From positions 1 to 9,880 of the forward strand of contig JAHBAN010000020.1 in assembly GCA_018500075.1 (NCBI GenBank): 9,880 nucleotides of DNA. The letters run 5' to 3'. This DNA is from Flavobacteriia bacterium. Lineage in GTDB: Bacteria > Bacteroidota > Bacteroidia > Flavobacteriales > Flavobacteriaceae. Within the stretch, counting starts at the first letter, position 1, and each line of letters starts with the position of its first letter. Shown here piece by piece: positions 1 through 6,420 of the stretch. Under the pieces are notes generated by a model, which saw nothing but the letters and a program-made list of their open reading frames with translations, was not told where the DNA came from and searched no databases. Position numbers and translations under genes: made by a program.

Positions 1-383
1 ACATCACAGAGCGCGCTGCGTGACAGGCCCGCCGAGAGCGCGGCGATGTCATAACCGCCCTTCAGGAAGGGCGTGCGCAGCCCCAGTTCGCCGCCGTTGG
101 CGGCCGAAAGCTCTTGAAATTTATGAATAAAATCAAGCGGATGAACGCGCGCCAGCTCCTCCTCGGAACAGGCGGGGGCGCTTTGCAGCGACAGCTCGCC
201 CGAGAGGCCCGTGACATCCATCAAATTCTTGAAGCGGCGCTTTGTTTCGGGCGCTTCGGGCAAGCCGCCCGCAACAAGGGGCTGCACAAGCCCGCCCACA
301 GGCAGGGTCAGCGCGTAGCTGCCCCCGCCATGCCAGAATGTTTTTTCATCCCAGTAAAAGCCTGTCGTGCGATCTGTGCTCAT
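1..383 (-). CDS. Class II histone deacetylase-like / acetylpolyamine amidohydrolase family protein, 5' part only
   Basis: The frame is open from an ATG at 381-383 to the left edge, giving 127 codons without a stop, so the gene continues outside the window. The protein begins MSTDRTTGFYWDEKTFWHGG. It contains PVGGLVQPLVAGG, PETKRRFKNLMDVTGLS and a segment with RVHPLDFIHKFQEL followed by GGELGLRTP. By family knowledge this is the N-terminal pattern of bacterial class II HDAC-like zinc hydrolases, which remove acetyl groups from small amines or proteins in the cytoplasm and are usually near 370 residues long. The His/Asp zinc ligands and catalytic histidines lie further downstream and cannot be checked here. 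The call therefore rests on N-terminal resemblance alone. The 120 bases before the start contain no gene. Confidence 0.68.
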   Translation of the reverse strand, partial: MSTDRTTGFYWDEKTFWHGGGSYALTLPVGGLVQPLVAGGLPEAPETKRRFKNLMDVTGLSGELSLQSAPACSEEELARVHPLDFIHKFQELSAANGGELGLRTPFLKGGYDIAALSAGLSRSALCD

Positions 384-467
384 GTGCTTGCCCCTTGCCA
401 ATGACTGGCAACATTAGGGCAAGGGCGGGCCAGATTGGCAAGCGGCTAAATCGGCTGTGAGAAGAGC

Positions 468-485
468 TTAAGGGCGCGGCCTTAA
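468..485 (-). terminator. Possible weak terminator hairpin after the small gene at 504-746
   Basis: A perfect 6-bp inverted repeat, TTAAGG and CCTTAA, flanks a 6-base GC loop 18 bases beyond the stop codon of the minus-strand gene. There is no T-run on the minus strand after it, so an intrinsic terminator is only a possibility. A second short hairpin (TTGCCA/TGGCAA) lies at 395-411, just upstream of the HDAC-like start. Confidence 0.25.
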
Positions 486-503
486 CAAAGTCTGAAGCCT
501 GCG

Positions 504-746
504 TCAGAGGTCTTTTTCGCGCACCAGAGAATAAACCCCCTCGGGCAAATCGAGCGCGGCGGAGAGATCATGCAGCTGCGACATGGAGAGGGTGATTTTT
601 TCGGTTTTGTCGGTGCGCGGATTATATTGTTCCAGCGTGACGCAATCTTCAAAGGCGTTGATGACAATATCCTCGCCCAAGGGTGCTGCGCCCTCGTCGA
701 CAAGGGTGATCAAGGTGCTGTCAAATTCGTGCTCGATTGAAAACAT
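504..746 (-). CDS. Small acidic conserved-looking protein of unknown function (80 aa)
   Basis: This is a complete frame from ATG (744-746) to TGA (504-506). The product, starting MFSIEHEFDSTLITLVDEG, has no signal peptide, membrane segment or cysteine cluster that would give it a location; it has a single Cys in the FEDCVTLEQ stretch. Its composition is acidic and looks like a small soluble alpha/beta protein. I do not recognise a named family. It is accepted as real because it has an ordinary protein composition, its start sits in a 133-base divergent spacer shared with the M48 gene, and the overlapping alternative frames look like noise. The Shine-Dalgarno is weak (a G-run just before the ATG). 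It may be expressed alone or run on toward the HDAC-like gene 120 bases downstream. Confidence 0.7.
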   Translation of the reverse strand: MFSIEHEFDSTLITLVDEGAAPLGEDIVINAFEDCVTLEQYNPRTDKTEKITLSMSQLHDLSAALDLPEGVYSLVREKDL

Positions 747-879
747 ACCCCCAGAATAGGCGGATGCGCGCCACTTGCAAGGGCTTCGCTCTGGAGCGGG
801 TCACAGCGGCGTGAAGGGGCTGGCGCGATCTGGGCGCGCCCGCTATATTCTCTCTCAGCAAACACAGGCAGGCGGTCCG

Positions 880-1593
880 ATGTCGTTCATAAAAAAGGCT
901 TTTTTTGGTGTGGCCTTGCTGGCTCTCGCGGGCTGCGATGGCCCGGGTGACGCCGCTGTGCGCGGGCCTGTTGCGGCGCCGCAGGCAACATCACCGCTGA
1001 GCGCGCGCAATGCGGCGCGCCAGTTTGTCAGCGTTGTGGAGACGGTCGAGCCTGTGGCGGAGCGTGAGTGTCGCGCGCGCGCGCCAGGGATGAACTGTGA
1101 CTTCAAGATCGTGATTGACGACCGCCCGAACCAGCCTGTGAACGCCTATCAGACGCTGGATACCTCGGGCCAGCCGATCCTTGCCTTTACGGTCGCGCTG
1201 ATTGCGGATGTGCACAATGCCGACGAGCTGGCCTTTGTGATGGGCCATGAGGCGGCGCATCATATTGCCGGCCATATCGCGCGCCAGCAGCGCAATGCGC
1301 AGGCCGGGGCGCTCGTCTTTGCGGGGCTGGCTGCGCTGACGGGGGCTGATGCGCAAGTGCTTCAAAACGCGGGAGAAATCGGCGCTCAAGTGGGCGCGCG
1401 GACCTATTCCAAAGACTATGAGATCGAGGCCGATATCCTTGGCACGGTGATCACGCAAAAGGCGGGGTTTGATCCGGTGCGCGGCGCGGCGTTTTTCAGC
1501 CGTATTCCCGATCCGGGCGACCGCTTTCTTGGCACCCATCCGCCCAATGCTGAGCGCATCGAAGCCGTGCGCCAGACGGCCTCGCAGCTATAG
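880..1593 (+). CDS. M48 family zinc metalloprotease, predicted lipoprotein
   Basis: The product is 237 aa from the ATG at 880. An in-frame ATG at 775 would add 35 residues ahead of the signal peptide, so 880 is preferred; it also has a purine-rich AGGCAGG 6 bases before it. Residues 1-19 (MSFIKKAFFGVALLALAGC) form a lipoprotein signal peptide with lipobox LAGC and lipidated Cys19, so the protein should be anchored in the envelope. The catalytic HEAAH lies at 123-127 (zinc ligands His123 and His127, general base Glu124). The likely third ligand is Glu181 in the EIEAD motif typical of M48. Cys64 and Cys73 could form a disulfide. M48 lipoproteins of this kind (BepA/LoiP-like) are periplasmic proteases linked to envelope quality control; the substrate is unknown. 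A TATATT at 844-849 could be a -10 box. The next gene starts 8 bases after the stop, suggesting co-transcription. Confidence 0.92.
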   Translation: MSFIKKAFFGVALLALAGCDGPGDAAVRGPVAAPQATSPLSARNAARQFVSVVETVEPVAERECRARAPGMNCDFKIVIDDRPNQPVNAYQTLDTSGQPILAFTVALIADVHNADELAFVMGHEAAHHIAGHIARQQRNAQAGALVFAGLAALTGADAQVLQNAGEIGAQVGARTYSKDYEIEADILGTVITQKAGFDPVRGAAFFSRIPDPGDRFLGTHPPNAERIEAVRQTASQL

Positions 1594-1601
1594 CCAGACC
1601 C

Positions 1602-1964
1602 GTGCAGCAGCTTGACAATATCATCAGCGACAGAGGCTCGCGCTATTCTGTTTCGGGCGGTGTGGCCGAGACGCGCGAGGCGGCGGAGGCGCTGCTTAAG
1701 GAGCTGAAACGCAACAAGAAATACGCCAAGGCCACGCATAACACCTGGGCTATGATCCTGCCGGATGGCACACCGCTCAAGGCCGATGATGGCGAGAGCG
1801 GGGCGGGGATGGTTATTGTGCGGATGCTGGAGCGCGAAGCGCTGTTGGGCCATGTGATTGTGGTGACGCGCTGGTATGGCGGCAAGCCTCTTGGCGGCGA
1901 TCGGTTCCGCCATGTTCAAGACGCTGTGACGGCCTATTTTGACAGGTTTTTGCGCGGCAATTAA
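1602..1964 (+). CDS. YigZ/IMPACT (UPF0029) family protein, short single-domain form
   Basis: The product is 120 aa and starts at GTG 1602, 8 bases after the M48 stop. No ATG is available upstream in frame. Family signatures are clear: ATHNTWA at 44-50, DDGESGAG at 62-69, and VTRWYGGKPLGGDRFRHV at 88-105. These match the AtHnc-A, DDGEPsGTAG and VTRYFGG-LG-GGL-R blocks of the IMPACT N-terminal domain. E. coli YigZ is about 200 aa, with a second C-terminal domain that is absent here, so this is the one-domain version. Members bind or regulate translation-related factors in eukaryotes (IMPACT/YIH1). The bacterial role is unclear, so no function is asserted. The tight spacing suggests translation coupled to the M48 gene. 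The Shine-Dalgarno is poor, consistent with coupling. Confidence 0.87.
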   Translation: MQQLDNIISDRGSRYSVSGGVAETREAAEALLKELKRNKKYAKATHNTWAMILPDGTPLKADDGESGAGMVIVRMLEREALLGHVIVVTRWYGGKPLGGDRFRHVQDAVTAYFDRFLRGN

Positions 1965-1999
1965 CCTTTGGAAAACGGCTGAGTCGGGGGGGGTGATAT

Positions 2000-2032
2000 G
2001 CGTGCACAGGGCGTGCACAAAGCGTGCACCGC
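2000..2032 (+). repeat. Three direct repeats of GCGTGCAC at an exact 11-bp period
   Basis: The core GCGTGCAC starts at 2000, 2011 and 2022, giving 11-bp units GCGTGCACAGG, GCGTGCACAAA and GCGTGCACCGC. Each core contains the palindrome GTGCAC. The spacing of about one helical turn puts all three on one DNA face, as in arrays bound by a multimeric regulator. The array lies 36 bases after the YigZ-like stop and about 160 bases before the DUF6455-like start. An operator role is inference. Confidence 0.55.
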
Positions 2033-2058
2033 CCGAACCGGTTTTGAGATTTGGGCCA

Positions 2059-2071
2059 AAACGGGCCGTTT
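2059..2071. promoter_or_regulatory. Perfect 13-bp palindrome AAACGGGCCGTTT
   Basis: AAACGG and CCGTTT are exact inverted repeats around a central G, in the spacer upstream of the DUF6455-like gene. This could be a dimeric repressor site. It is short enough to be chance, and no matching -35/-10 pair is convincing nearby. Confidence 0.25.
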
Positions 2072-2190
2072 GTTAAGGCAGCGTGCGCGGATTGGAGCAT
2101 TAACGCGACGCGCGCCCGGTTTGCGCTATGTCAAGGTGTTGCGGAATGTGCGCGCCTAGCCTTCTGGCAGGCTTCAGAAGGATTTGCCGC

Positions 2191-2550
2191 ATGACACATC
2201 TCACCGCGCCCTTGGGAAACCCTGCGCTTCATTTCGAGCTGACACGGCTGGCTGCGGCCAATCTGGGCGCGTCTCTGAGCACGGCGCTGGCCGCGGGGCA
2301 GCTTTCGGGCAAGGACCATGCCGTGATGATCACCCGCTGCCGCGCCTGCCCCTTTGCCTTTGAATGCGTAGAGGCGCTGGCCGAAGGGCAAGTGCCTCTG
2401 GCCTGCGCCAACCGTTCGAGGCTGTTTGAGCTGGCCGGGTCGCAGGCGAGGAAGGTGGGCCGGGTAAGGTGCGCAGTGAATGCGCACCCTACGGGGGCTG
2501 GTGGGGTCGCGATATGTGGTGCGCAGGGAATGCGCACACAGGACAGTTGA
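2191..2550 (+). CDS. DUF6455-like small cysteine-motif protein
   Basis: The product is 119 aa from the ATG at 2191, preceded by a good Shine-Dalgarno (AGAAGGA, 2176-2182). An in-frame ATG at 2128 lacks one and adds a Cys-rich stretch that looks non-coding. The core has TRCRACPFAFEC (Cys50, Cys53, Cys59) and then PLACANRSRLFEL with Cys72. This CxxC-x5-C...C-x-N layout resembles the DUF6455 family of alphaproteobacterial small proteins and suggests a metal or redox centre. Function is unknown and the family call is from memory. Residues from about 93 to the end are encoded by the palindromic repeats at 2468-2488 and 2518-2538, so the C-terminal tail looks acquired rather than conserved. The gene converges on rimO, with 21 bases between the stop codons. 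Confidence 0.68.
   Translation: MTHLTAPLGNPALHFELTRLAAANLGASLSTALAAGQLSGKDHAVMITRCRACPFAFECVEALAEGQVPLACANRSRLFELAGSQARKVGRVRCAVNAHPTGAGGVAICGAQGMRTQDS
2468..2495 (+). repeat. 21-bp hairpin repeat with CTACGGG tail, copy 1
   Basis: Perfect 8-bp arms GGTGCGCA and TGCGCACC enclose the loop GTGAA at 2468-2488, followed by CTACGGG (2489-2495). It lies inside the 3' end of the DUF6455-like gene. It belongs to a repeat family with further copies at 2518, 2551, 8805, 8838 and 8895 (inverted). Confidence 0.85.
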
Positions 2551-2580
2551 GGTGCGCAGGGAATGCGCACCCTACGGGAG
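2518..2580 (+). repeat. 63-bp double-hairpin module, site A
   Basis: Two 21-bp hairpins (2518-2538 and 2551-2571) are separated by a 12-base spacer starting CAGG and ending GA, and followed by CTACGGGAG (2572-2580). The second hairpin is perfect, with loop GGGAA. The first has a mismatch at its outer base pair. The same 63-base architecture recurs at 8805-8867, with 52 of 63 positions identical by hand alignment. It spans the convergent ends of the DUF6455-like gene and rimO and may act as a bidirectional terminator or RNA 3'-end stabiliser. The hairpins lack T-runs. Confidence 0.8.
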
Positions 2581-3957
2581 TTTGCCCCAGAGGTCGTATT
2601 CGCCCGCTTCGTCGACTTCGACGTTGACGATATCACCGACGCGGAGCGCCTCTGTGCCCTCGTCGATAAAGAGGTTGCCGTCGATTTCGGGAGCGTCTGA
2701 TTTGGTGCGGCAGGTGGCGATGCCCTCTGCGTCGATATCATCGACAATCACATCCATGATCTGCCCGAGCTTGGCCGCGAGCTTGGCTTCGGAGATGGCT
2801 TGCGCCTTTTCCATGAAGCGCTCCCACCGCTCTTGCTTGAGCGCCTCGGGGACGTGATCGGGCAGGGCATTGCTGCGCGCGCCGGCGACGTTTTCGTATT
2901 TGAAACATCCGACGCGGTCGAGCCGGGCTTCGTCCATCCAGTCCAGAAGCGTCTGGAACTCGGCCTCGGTTTCGCCGGGGTAGCCGACAATGAAGGTCGA
3001 GCGCAGGGTGATGTCGGGGCAGAGACCGCGCCACTCTTCGATACGGTCAAGCGTGCGCTCGGCGTGGGCCGGACGGGCCATGCGCCTGAGCGTCTCGGGG
3101 TGGGCGTGCTGAAAGGGGATGTCCAGATAGGGCAGGATCAGCCCCTCGGCCATGAGCGGGACAATCTCGCGCACGGAGGGGTAGGGGTAAACGTAGTGCA
3201 GCCGCACCCAGAGATCTTTTCCGGCGCCGAGCGATCCGAGGTCGCGCGCGAGCGTGGTGATCGGCTGCTCGGAGAGGCCGCGGCGGGTCTCATTGGGCCA
3301 GTCTGTGCCATAGGCGGAGGTGTCCTGACTGATGACAAGCAGCTCTTTCACGCCGTTCTCGACGAGCTTTTCGGCCTCGCGCAGCACCGCTTTGTGAGGC
3401 CGCGAGGCGAGTTTGCCGCGCATATCGGGGATAATGCAGAACTTGCACTTGTGGTTGCAGCCCTCTGATATCTTTAGATAACTATAGTGGCGCGGTGTGA
3501 GGCTGACGCCAGAGGCGGGCAGAAGATCAATAAAGGGATCGGGGCTGGGCGGCACGGCGGCGTGGACGGCATCGAGCACCTGTTCGTATTGGTGCGGGCC
3601 GGTCACGGCGAGGATGCGCGGGTGATGCTCGCGGATATAGTCAGGCTCCGCTCCGAGACAGCCTGTGACGATCACCTTGCCGTTTTCGGCCAGCGCCTCG
3701 CCAATCGCCTCAAGGCTCTCGGCTTTGGCAGAATCAAGGAAGCCACAGGTGTTCACGATCACCGCATCGGCGCCCGCGTAATCGGGCGAAATGCCGTAGC
3801 CCTCGGCTCTGAGGCGCGTCAGGATCCGCTCGCTGTCAACCAGCGCTTTGGGGCAGCCAAGCGAGACCATCCCGATTGTGGGCTGGCCGTCACGGCGTGT
3901 TTCAGAAAGCTGGGCGCGGGCAAGATCTGGGCGCAGATCGGGGGGATTTTGTGACAT
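2572..3957 (-). CDS. rimO: Ribosomal protein uS12 methylthiotransferase RimO
   Basis: The product is 461 aa, close to the family's usual 440 or so. This radical-SAM enzyme adds a methylthio group to the conserved Asp of ribosomal protein uS12, using two [4Fe-4S] clusters in the cytoplasm. The N-terminal UPF0004 domain has the three cluster cysteines Cys35 (SLGCPKALVDSE), Cys71 (NTCGFLDSAKAES) and Cys100 (TGCLGAEP). The radical-SAM CxxxCxxC is Cys167/171/174 in KISEGCNHKCKFCIIPDMRG. ISQDTSAYG follows, and a C-terminal TRAM-like domain ends RVGDIVNVEVDEAGEYDLWG. SLGCPKA together with the EYDLWGK ending favours RimO over MiaB. The ATG at 3955-3957 has an AGGAG Shine-Dalgarno at 3962-3966. The TAG stop (2572-2574) lies inside the CTACGGG tail of a hairpin repeat. 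The gene is divergent from the AsmA gene across a 113-base spacer that must hold both promoters. Confidence 0.96.
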   Translation of the reverse strand: MSQNPPDLRPDLARAQLSETRRDGQPTIGMVSLGCPKALVDSERILTRLRAEGYGISPDYAGADAVIVNTCGFLDSAKAESLEAIGEALAENGKVIVTGCLGAEPDYIREHHPRILAVTGPHQYEQVLDAVHAAVPPSPDPFIDLLPASGVSLTPRHYSYLKISEGCNHKCKFCIIPDMRGKLASRPHKAVLREAEKLVENGVKELLVISQDTSAYGTDWPNETRRGLSEQPITTLARDLGSLGAGKDLWVRLHYVYPYPSVREIVPLMAEGLILPYLDIPFQHAHPETLRRMARPAHAERTLDRIEEWRGLCPDITLRSTFIVGYPGETEAEFQTLLDWMDEARLDRVGCFKYENVAGARSNALPDHVPEALKQERWERFMEKAQAISEAKLAAKLGQIMDVIVDDIDAEGIATCRTKSDAPEIDGNLFIDEGTEALRVGDIVNVEVDEAGEYDLWGKLP

Positions 3958-4070
3958 GGTGCTCCTATAGCGGCAGAATTGCGCTTGGGGAAGGGGGCGC
4001 TTGGGGCAAGGTGATTGAAGCTCACCGCGCGACAGCCTACCCTGAGACGATTGAACAGGAGATGTTTTTG

Positions 4071-6092
4071 ATGCGGATTTTGCGCTGGATCGGTCTTGGG
4101 TGTGTTGGGTTTGCCGGCTTTGCTGTTTTGGGGCTGATGACGCTTCCCAAGGAGCGCATCGCCCGGCTTGCGAGTGCGGAATTGTCCAGAGCGCTCGGGC
4201 GCGAGGTTGTGATGTCTGGAGAGATCGGGCTGACTGTCTGGCCGGTGCTCGGCGTGAAAACAGGGCCTCTGCGCATTGCCGGGCCGGACTGGGACGAGGC
4301 CCCTTTGCTCACCGCGCAGGCGCTGAACATCGGTGTGGGCGCGGCGGCGGCGCTGCGGCGCGAGATCGACATCCGCCGCCTTGAGCTTGTGGCTCCGAAG
4401 ATCAACCTGATCACAGCCCGCGACGGGCGCGTGAGCTGGTCTTTTGAGCCGCGCGCGGAGAGCGGAGCAGAAAGCGTGCCGGAGAGCGGAGCGGGCACCG
4501 CCGCGCGCCCCGCAGCCGAGACGGGCGGCGAGACGGGTGGCAAAACTCTGATGCCCTTGGGCCTTGCGCGGGCCAGTGTGACGGGCGGCGCTGTTGTGAT
4601 CGAGGATCGCCGCGCCGGCACGCGTGAAGAGATCAGCGGGCTGGAGCTGTCGCTTGTGATGCCCGATCCGGCGGGGCCGGCCACGTTTGAGCTGCGCGCA
4701 CAGCGCGGCGGGGGAAGGCTTGAGGCTGAGGTGACAGCAGATCATGCGCAAGACCTGATGGCAGGCAAGCTCACGCCGGTGCGGGCGCGTTTTGGCACAG
4801 GCGGCGGCACTCTGCGCTTTGAGGGGCGGATGAGCCGGGCGCTTGAGGCCGAGGGGCAGCTCTCTGTGACCACCTCAAGCACCGCGCAGGTCTTGCAGAG
4901 CCTCGGGCTGGGCGCGGTGACGCTGCCGCGCGGGCTGGGGCAGGCGATAGATCTGAGCGCGGCCCTGACCTTTTCGGGCGGTGAGCTTCTCAACCTGAGA
5001 GGGATGAGGCTTGTGCTCGATCAGAACAGCCTGACCGGCGATGCAGACCTGCGCCTTGGCGGGAGTAGACCACAGCTGACGGCCAAGCTGTCGGGCGGCG
5101 CGCTGGACCTGACCTCGCTGGCGGCGAAAGGCGGCAGTGAGAGGGCAGGCGAGAGTAGCGAGAGCAGTGGCAGCGGGGGCAGTGGCAGCAAGAGCAGCGG
5201 GGGCTGGAGCAAGGCGCCGATTGACGCGAGCGGGCTTGCGGCCCTGAATGCCGAGGTGAGCCTTGCGGTGCAATCGCTGGATGCGGGCATGATCAAGCTC
5301 GGGGCGAGCCGCTTGGGCCTGTCTTTGGACACGTCCCGGCTTGTCTTGAGCCTGCCCGAGGCGACGGGCTATGGCGGGCAGATCTCGGGTGAATTTGTGG
5401 TCAATAATCGCAAGGGCCTCTCTGTGGGCGGCAATCTGAGCCTGTTGCAGGCCGATATGAAGCCGCTTCTGAGCGATCTGATGGGGGTTGAGCGGCTGTC
5501 GGGGCGCGCCGATGGCTTTATCAAGTTTCTCGGGGCGGGCGCCACATTGGACGCGATTATGAACGGGCTGTCGGGGCAGGGCGGGATTGCCATGGCGGGC
5601 GGCACGATTGCGGGATTTGACCTCAACGGGCTGATGGGTACGGGCAATGGCGCGAAGGGGGTCACCGTGTTTGACAAGCTCGGGGCGCGCTTTGACATTG
5701 CGGGCGGGGTCTTGAGCAATGAGGATTTGAGCCTTGTGTTGCCCGGCTTCACCGCGAGCGGCCGGGGTGTTGTCGGGCTTGGGGCGCAGACCATCAATTA
5801 TCTGTTTACGCCGGTGGCGCTGAAGGCGGGCCATGGCAAAGACCTCGCCTTTCCGGTGCGTATTTCGGGGCCGTGGAGCAACCCGAAGGTGCTGCCGGAT
5901 CTGAGCGCGGCGATTGATCTGAACCTCAAGGAGAAGAAGGCGGAGGTGAAGCAGAAGGTTGAGGCTGCGATCCGCGAGAAGGTGCAAGAGGAGCTTGGCG
6001 TGCGCCCGGGCGAGGGCCAGAGCCTGGAAGACGCCGTCAAGCAGGGGCTTGAGGACAAGGTGAAGAAAGAGCTGTTCAAGATCTTTGAGTGA
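4071..6092 (+). CDS. AsmA family protein
   Basis: The product is 673 aa from the ATG at 4071. AGGAG (4057-4061) sits 9 bases before this ATG but abuts another ATG at 4062, so 4071 is chosen; longer in-frame starts upstream are unlikely. A single N-terminal membrane segment covers residues 6-24, followed by a large periplasmic part. The first part carries the AsmA pattern of GEIGLTVWPVLGVKTGPLRI. The C-terminal AsmA domain has GGTIAGFDLNGLMG, then NEDLSLVLPGFTASGRGVV and INYLFTPVAL. AsmA-type proteins are repeating beta-groove, lipid-transfer-like proteins of the envelope, linked to outer-membrane biogenesis. A Ser/Gly-rich linker at about residues 353-382 and a Glu/Ala/Gly-rich stretch near 128-160 separate the parts. 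The C-terminus is a Lys/Glu-rich likely coiled coil. Its specific cargo is unknown. Confidence 0.87.
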   Translation: MRILRWIGLGCVGFAGFAVLGLMTLPKERIARLASAELSRALGREVVMSGEIGLTVWPVLGVKTGPLRIAGPDWDEAPLLTAQALNIGVGAAAALRREIDIRRLELVAPKINLITARDGRVSWSFEPRAESGAESVPESGAGTAARPAAETGGETGGKTLMPLGLARASVTGGAVVIEDRRAGTREEISGLELSLVMPDPAGPATFELRAQRGGGRLEAEVTADHAQDLMAGKLTPVRARFGTGGGTLRFEGRMSRALEAEGQLSVTTSSTAQVLQSLGLGAVTLPRGLGQAIDLSAALTFSGGELLNLRGMRLVLDQNSLTGDADLRLGGSRPQLTAKLSGGALDLTSLAAKGGSERAGESSESSGSGGSGSKSSGGWSKAPIDASGLAALNAEVSLAVQSLDAGMIKLGASRLGLSLDTSRLVLSLPEATGYGGQISGEFVVNNRKGLSVGGNLSLLQADMKPLLSDLMGVERLSGRADGFIKFLGAGATLDAIMNGLSGQGGIAMAGGTIAGFDLNGLMGTGNGAKGVTVFDKLGARFDIAGGVLSNEDLSLVLPGFTASGRGVVGLGAQTINYLFTPVALKAGHGKDLAFPVRISGPWSNPKVLPDLSAAIDLNLKEKKAEVKQKVEAAIREKVQEELGVRPGEGQSLEDAVKQGLEDKVKKELFKIFE

Positions 6093-6107
6093 GGCGGCTT
6101 TGGGCCT

Positions 6108-6161
6108 CGCAGGGGCGCTGCGCGCCCCTGCGACCCCGCGAGGGGGCGCTGCCCCCTCGCG
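6108..6161. terminator. Two adjacent strong GC hairpins in a convergent spacer
   Basis: The first hairpin has 10-bp arms CGCAGGGGCG / CGCCCCTGCG around CTGCG (6108-6132). The second has 10-bp arms CGCGAGGGGG / CCCCCTCGCG around CGCTG (6137-6161). Both are perfect. They begin 15 bases after the AsmA stop codon, where a transcript end is expected. No T-run follows, so a classical intrinsic terminator is not shown; 3'-end protection or a dispersed repeat are alternatives. Confidence 0.55.
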
Positions 6162-6335
6162 CTCCCCCGACGGCCTGTTGTGAGGGGGGGCGCTGACCGG
6201 GACGGCGCGCGCGCGGCGCGGGTTTGCTTGGATATTTGGGGCAATAAAAAAGGGATCAGGAGAGCGGCGATCAAAAGAGACGCGCCTCCAAGACGGGAGT
6301 GGCGGTTTTTGGGCTGGCTCTGGGCGCGCTTTGAC

Positions 6336-6378
6336 GCCTGTTTTTGCGCCTGTTTTGATCCTGTTTTGATCTTGTGAT
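6336..6378 (+). repeat. Short imperfect tandem repeat
   Basis: Units GCCTGTTTTTGC, GCCTGTTTTGAT and CCTGTTTTGAT follow each other, then a decayed CTTGTGAT. The 11-12 base period is non-coding and may be simple slippage. Confidence 0.45.
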
Positions 6379-6420
6379 CGGGGACCGGAGGCCCTCTTTG
6401 AGAGCGAAAGCCGCGACAGG

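Larger units (their letters stand above)
6093..6420. other. Gene-free 328-base spacer between convergent genes
   Basis: No credible gene is visible between the AsmA stop and the minus-strand gene at 6421. The stretch holds two strong GC hairpins (6108-6161), a G-rich run (6182-6190), a box at 6226-6254 (GCTTGGATATTTGGGGCAAT followed by an A-run) and a short imperfect tandem repeat of CCTGTTTTGAT type (6336-6378). A GC hairpin pair followed by a GGATATTT-type box resembles intergenic repeats I recall from Rhodobacterales; that match is from memory. Confidence 0.6.

Noticed and set aside
775..879. Longer start for the M48 lipoprotein (ATG at 775)
   Set aside because: It would place 35 residues before a perfect lipoprotein signal peptide and lipobox, and it overlaps the likely promoter (TATATT at 844-849).
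2128..2190. Longer start for the DUF6455-like gene (ATG at 2128)
   Set aside because: It has no Shine-Dalgarno, whereas AGAAGGA precedes the ATG at 2191; the extra residues look like translated spacer.
2468..2571. CRISPR array
   Set aside because: Only three palindromic units, with spacers of 29 and 12 bases, lying inside coding sequence and across a gene end; no leader or cas genes. The same unit recurs singly and inverted at 8805-8915, as dispersed palindromes do.
4875..5987. Long minus-strand open frame opposite the AsmA gene (370 codons)
   Set aside because: It has His/Arg/Gln/Ala-rich composition typical of antisense reading of high-GC genes and no recognisable motif, while the plus strand has clear AsmA features.
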